This document shows, piece by piece, positions 46,407 through 46,907 of a stretch of DNA of 46,907 nt (the first letter of the stretch is position 1; each line of letters starts with the position of its first letter). A program made the translations under genes and the position numbers. Source of the stretch: Thermoleophilia bacterium (GTDB lineage Bacteria; Actinomycetota; Thermoleophilia; Gaiellales; SKUG01); NCBI GenBank assembly GCA_025964435.1, contig JAOPYV010000070.1, forward strand, positions 1 through 46,907. The letters are read 5' to 3'. The notes under the pieces were generated by a model. That model did not search any database. It was not told where the DNA came from and saw only the letters and a program-made list of their open reading frames with translations.

Positions 46407-46907
46407 CTAGGCCGCGGTATGTCCCTGCCCGAGATCGGGCTGGATGCCGGGCTGCGGACGCGGCTGCTGCGGGTTGTCGAACGCCACCGCCGGTGCCATC
46501 GGCGCGGCGACAGCCGGTGCGACTCCCGGGAAGGTGACGTGCTGCATCGGCGTGCCCGGCCCACCGATCTGCGGCAGGAAGTCGCCCACGGCGCCGTGCT
46601 GCGGGTAGGCCGCCGAGGGCACGAAGCCGCCCATGGTCGGTGCGATCGGCAGCGGTGGCGGCACTGCGGTCGGCATGCCGGCATTGCGCTGCGCGGCGAC
46701 CGCCGCCTCGTCCGGCTGCGCCTGCTGCGAGCCAGCAGCGACGCGGCGCACGGCCTTGTCGATGCGAATGTCGTTGGCCTCGAGCAGGAGCGCGAAGTTC
46801 TGCTTCGAGGAGGCGTGGTACATCGCCTCGTCGATGTTGATCGCCTTGTCCATCACGAGCTGCAGCAGCGACTGGTCGAAGGACTGCATGCCGTAGTAGC
46901 CACCCTC
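46407..46907 (-). CDS. pilT: Type IV pilus retraction ATPase PilT, C-terminal part with proline-rich tail (5' end outside window)
   Basis: The last 166 residues of a minus-strand gene cut by the window edge. 'GGYYGMQSFDQSLLQLV' and 'IDEAMYHASSKQNFALLLEA' match the C-terminal end of PilT, which powers retraction of type IV pili and twitching motility at the inner membrane. Canonical PilT stops soon after this block; here about 110 further residues follow, rich in Pro, Ala, Gly and Gln ('PPPLPIAPTMGG', 'QQPRPQPGIQP'), an unusual disordered tail. It ends in TAG at 46407. PilU-type paralogues are an alternative; the motif-bearing part is not visible. Confidence 0.85.
   Translation of the reverse strand, partial: EGGYYGMQSFDQSLLQLVMDKAINIDEAMYHASSKQNFALLLEANDIRIDKAVRRVAAGSQQAQPDEAAVAAQRNAGMPTAVPPPLPIAPTMGGFVPSAAYPQHGAVGDFLPQIGGPGTPMQHVTFPGVAPAVAAPMAPAVAFDNPQQPRPQPGIQPDLGQGHTAA

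Overview
The window is a dense, high-GC bacterial chromosome segment, and all gene families in it are chromosomal. I see no rRNA, tRNA, insertion sequence, integrase, prophage or CRISPR array. The likely source is an actinobacterium, possibly a deep-branching one such as a Thermoleophilia-type lineage. The reasons are the base composition, a tandem pair of ArsA-like ATPases, a complete leucine-degradation carboxylase set, and many genes whose -10 hexamer (TANNNT) ends only 6 to 9 bases before the start codon, which is the signature of leaderless mRNAs. The lineage assignment is inference; the window holds no phylogenetic marker I can place without a database.

Layout. 1-7555: end of a CapD/WbpM-type sugar dehydratase, two signal-less C39-type cysteine peptidases, a DUF6220-like membrane protein, sulfate adenylyltransferase, a small unknown protein, and a FlgD-Ig-domain protein coupled to an O-antigen-ligase-like polymerase. 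7582-7807: four tandem 44-base hairpins. 7824-9482: a large glycine-zipper protein without a signal peptide. 9604-15417: methylcrotonyl-CoA carboxylase beta subunit, inorganic pyrophosphatase, methylglutaconyl-CoA hydratase, methylcrotonyl-CoA carboxylase alpha subunit and HMG-CoA lyase, a leucine-catabolic (liu) block. 15421-18797 (minus): a DUF3626-like protein, a small zinc-ribbon protein, a zinc ribbon fused to the soluble domain of the flagellar export protein FlhA (broken by a frameshift), and a Nudix hydrolase. 18798-19301: a gene-poor region holding a cyclic-di-GMP-I (GEMM) riboswitch on the minus strand. 19302-24449: leucyl aminopeptidase, acyl-CoA dehydrogenase, RmlC-type epimerase, an unknown protein and threonine dehydratase. 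24561-26714: a GGDEF plus HD-GYP c-di-GMP enzyme. 26809-30515: a signal-less HExxH protease, HisC and gamma-glutamyltransferase. 30559-33257 (minus): ParA-like ATPase and FtsZ with two small membrane proteins. 33533-35709: the ArsA pair. 35726-46336: LysR regulator, two unknown proteins, a signal-less subtilase, an acyl-CoA dehydrogenase with an in-frame amber codon, a signal-less M4 protease, an NTF2-like protein, an M24 peptidase, an amidohydrolase and an HxlR regulator. The right edge holds the end of PilT.

Themes. (1) c-di-GMP: the riboswitch and a dual synthesis/degradation enzyme lie 5 kb apart, with the type IV pilus retraction ATPase PilT near the edge. (2) At least five hydrolases normally found outside the cell (two C39, one S8, one M4, one HExxH) start directly with a Ser/Thr/Pro/Ala-rich stretch and lack Sec or Tat signals; several unknown neighbours look the same. 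(3) A membrane-free FlhA export-gate domain with a zinc ribbon sits in the same region. Themes 2 and 3 together suggest, but do not prove, an unusual export or regulatory system. (4) Two genes look damaged by single-base changes (FlhA-like frameshift, acyl-CoA dehydrogenase amber); sequencing error remains possible for both.
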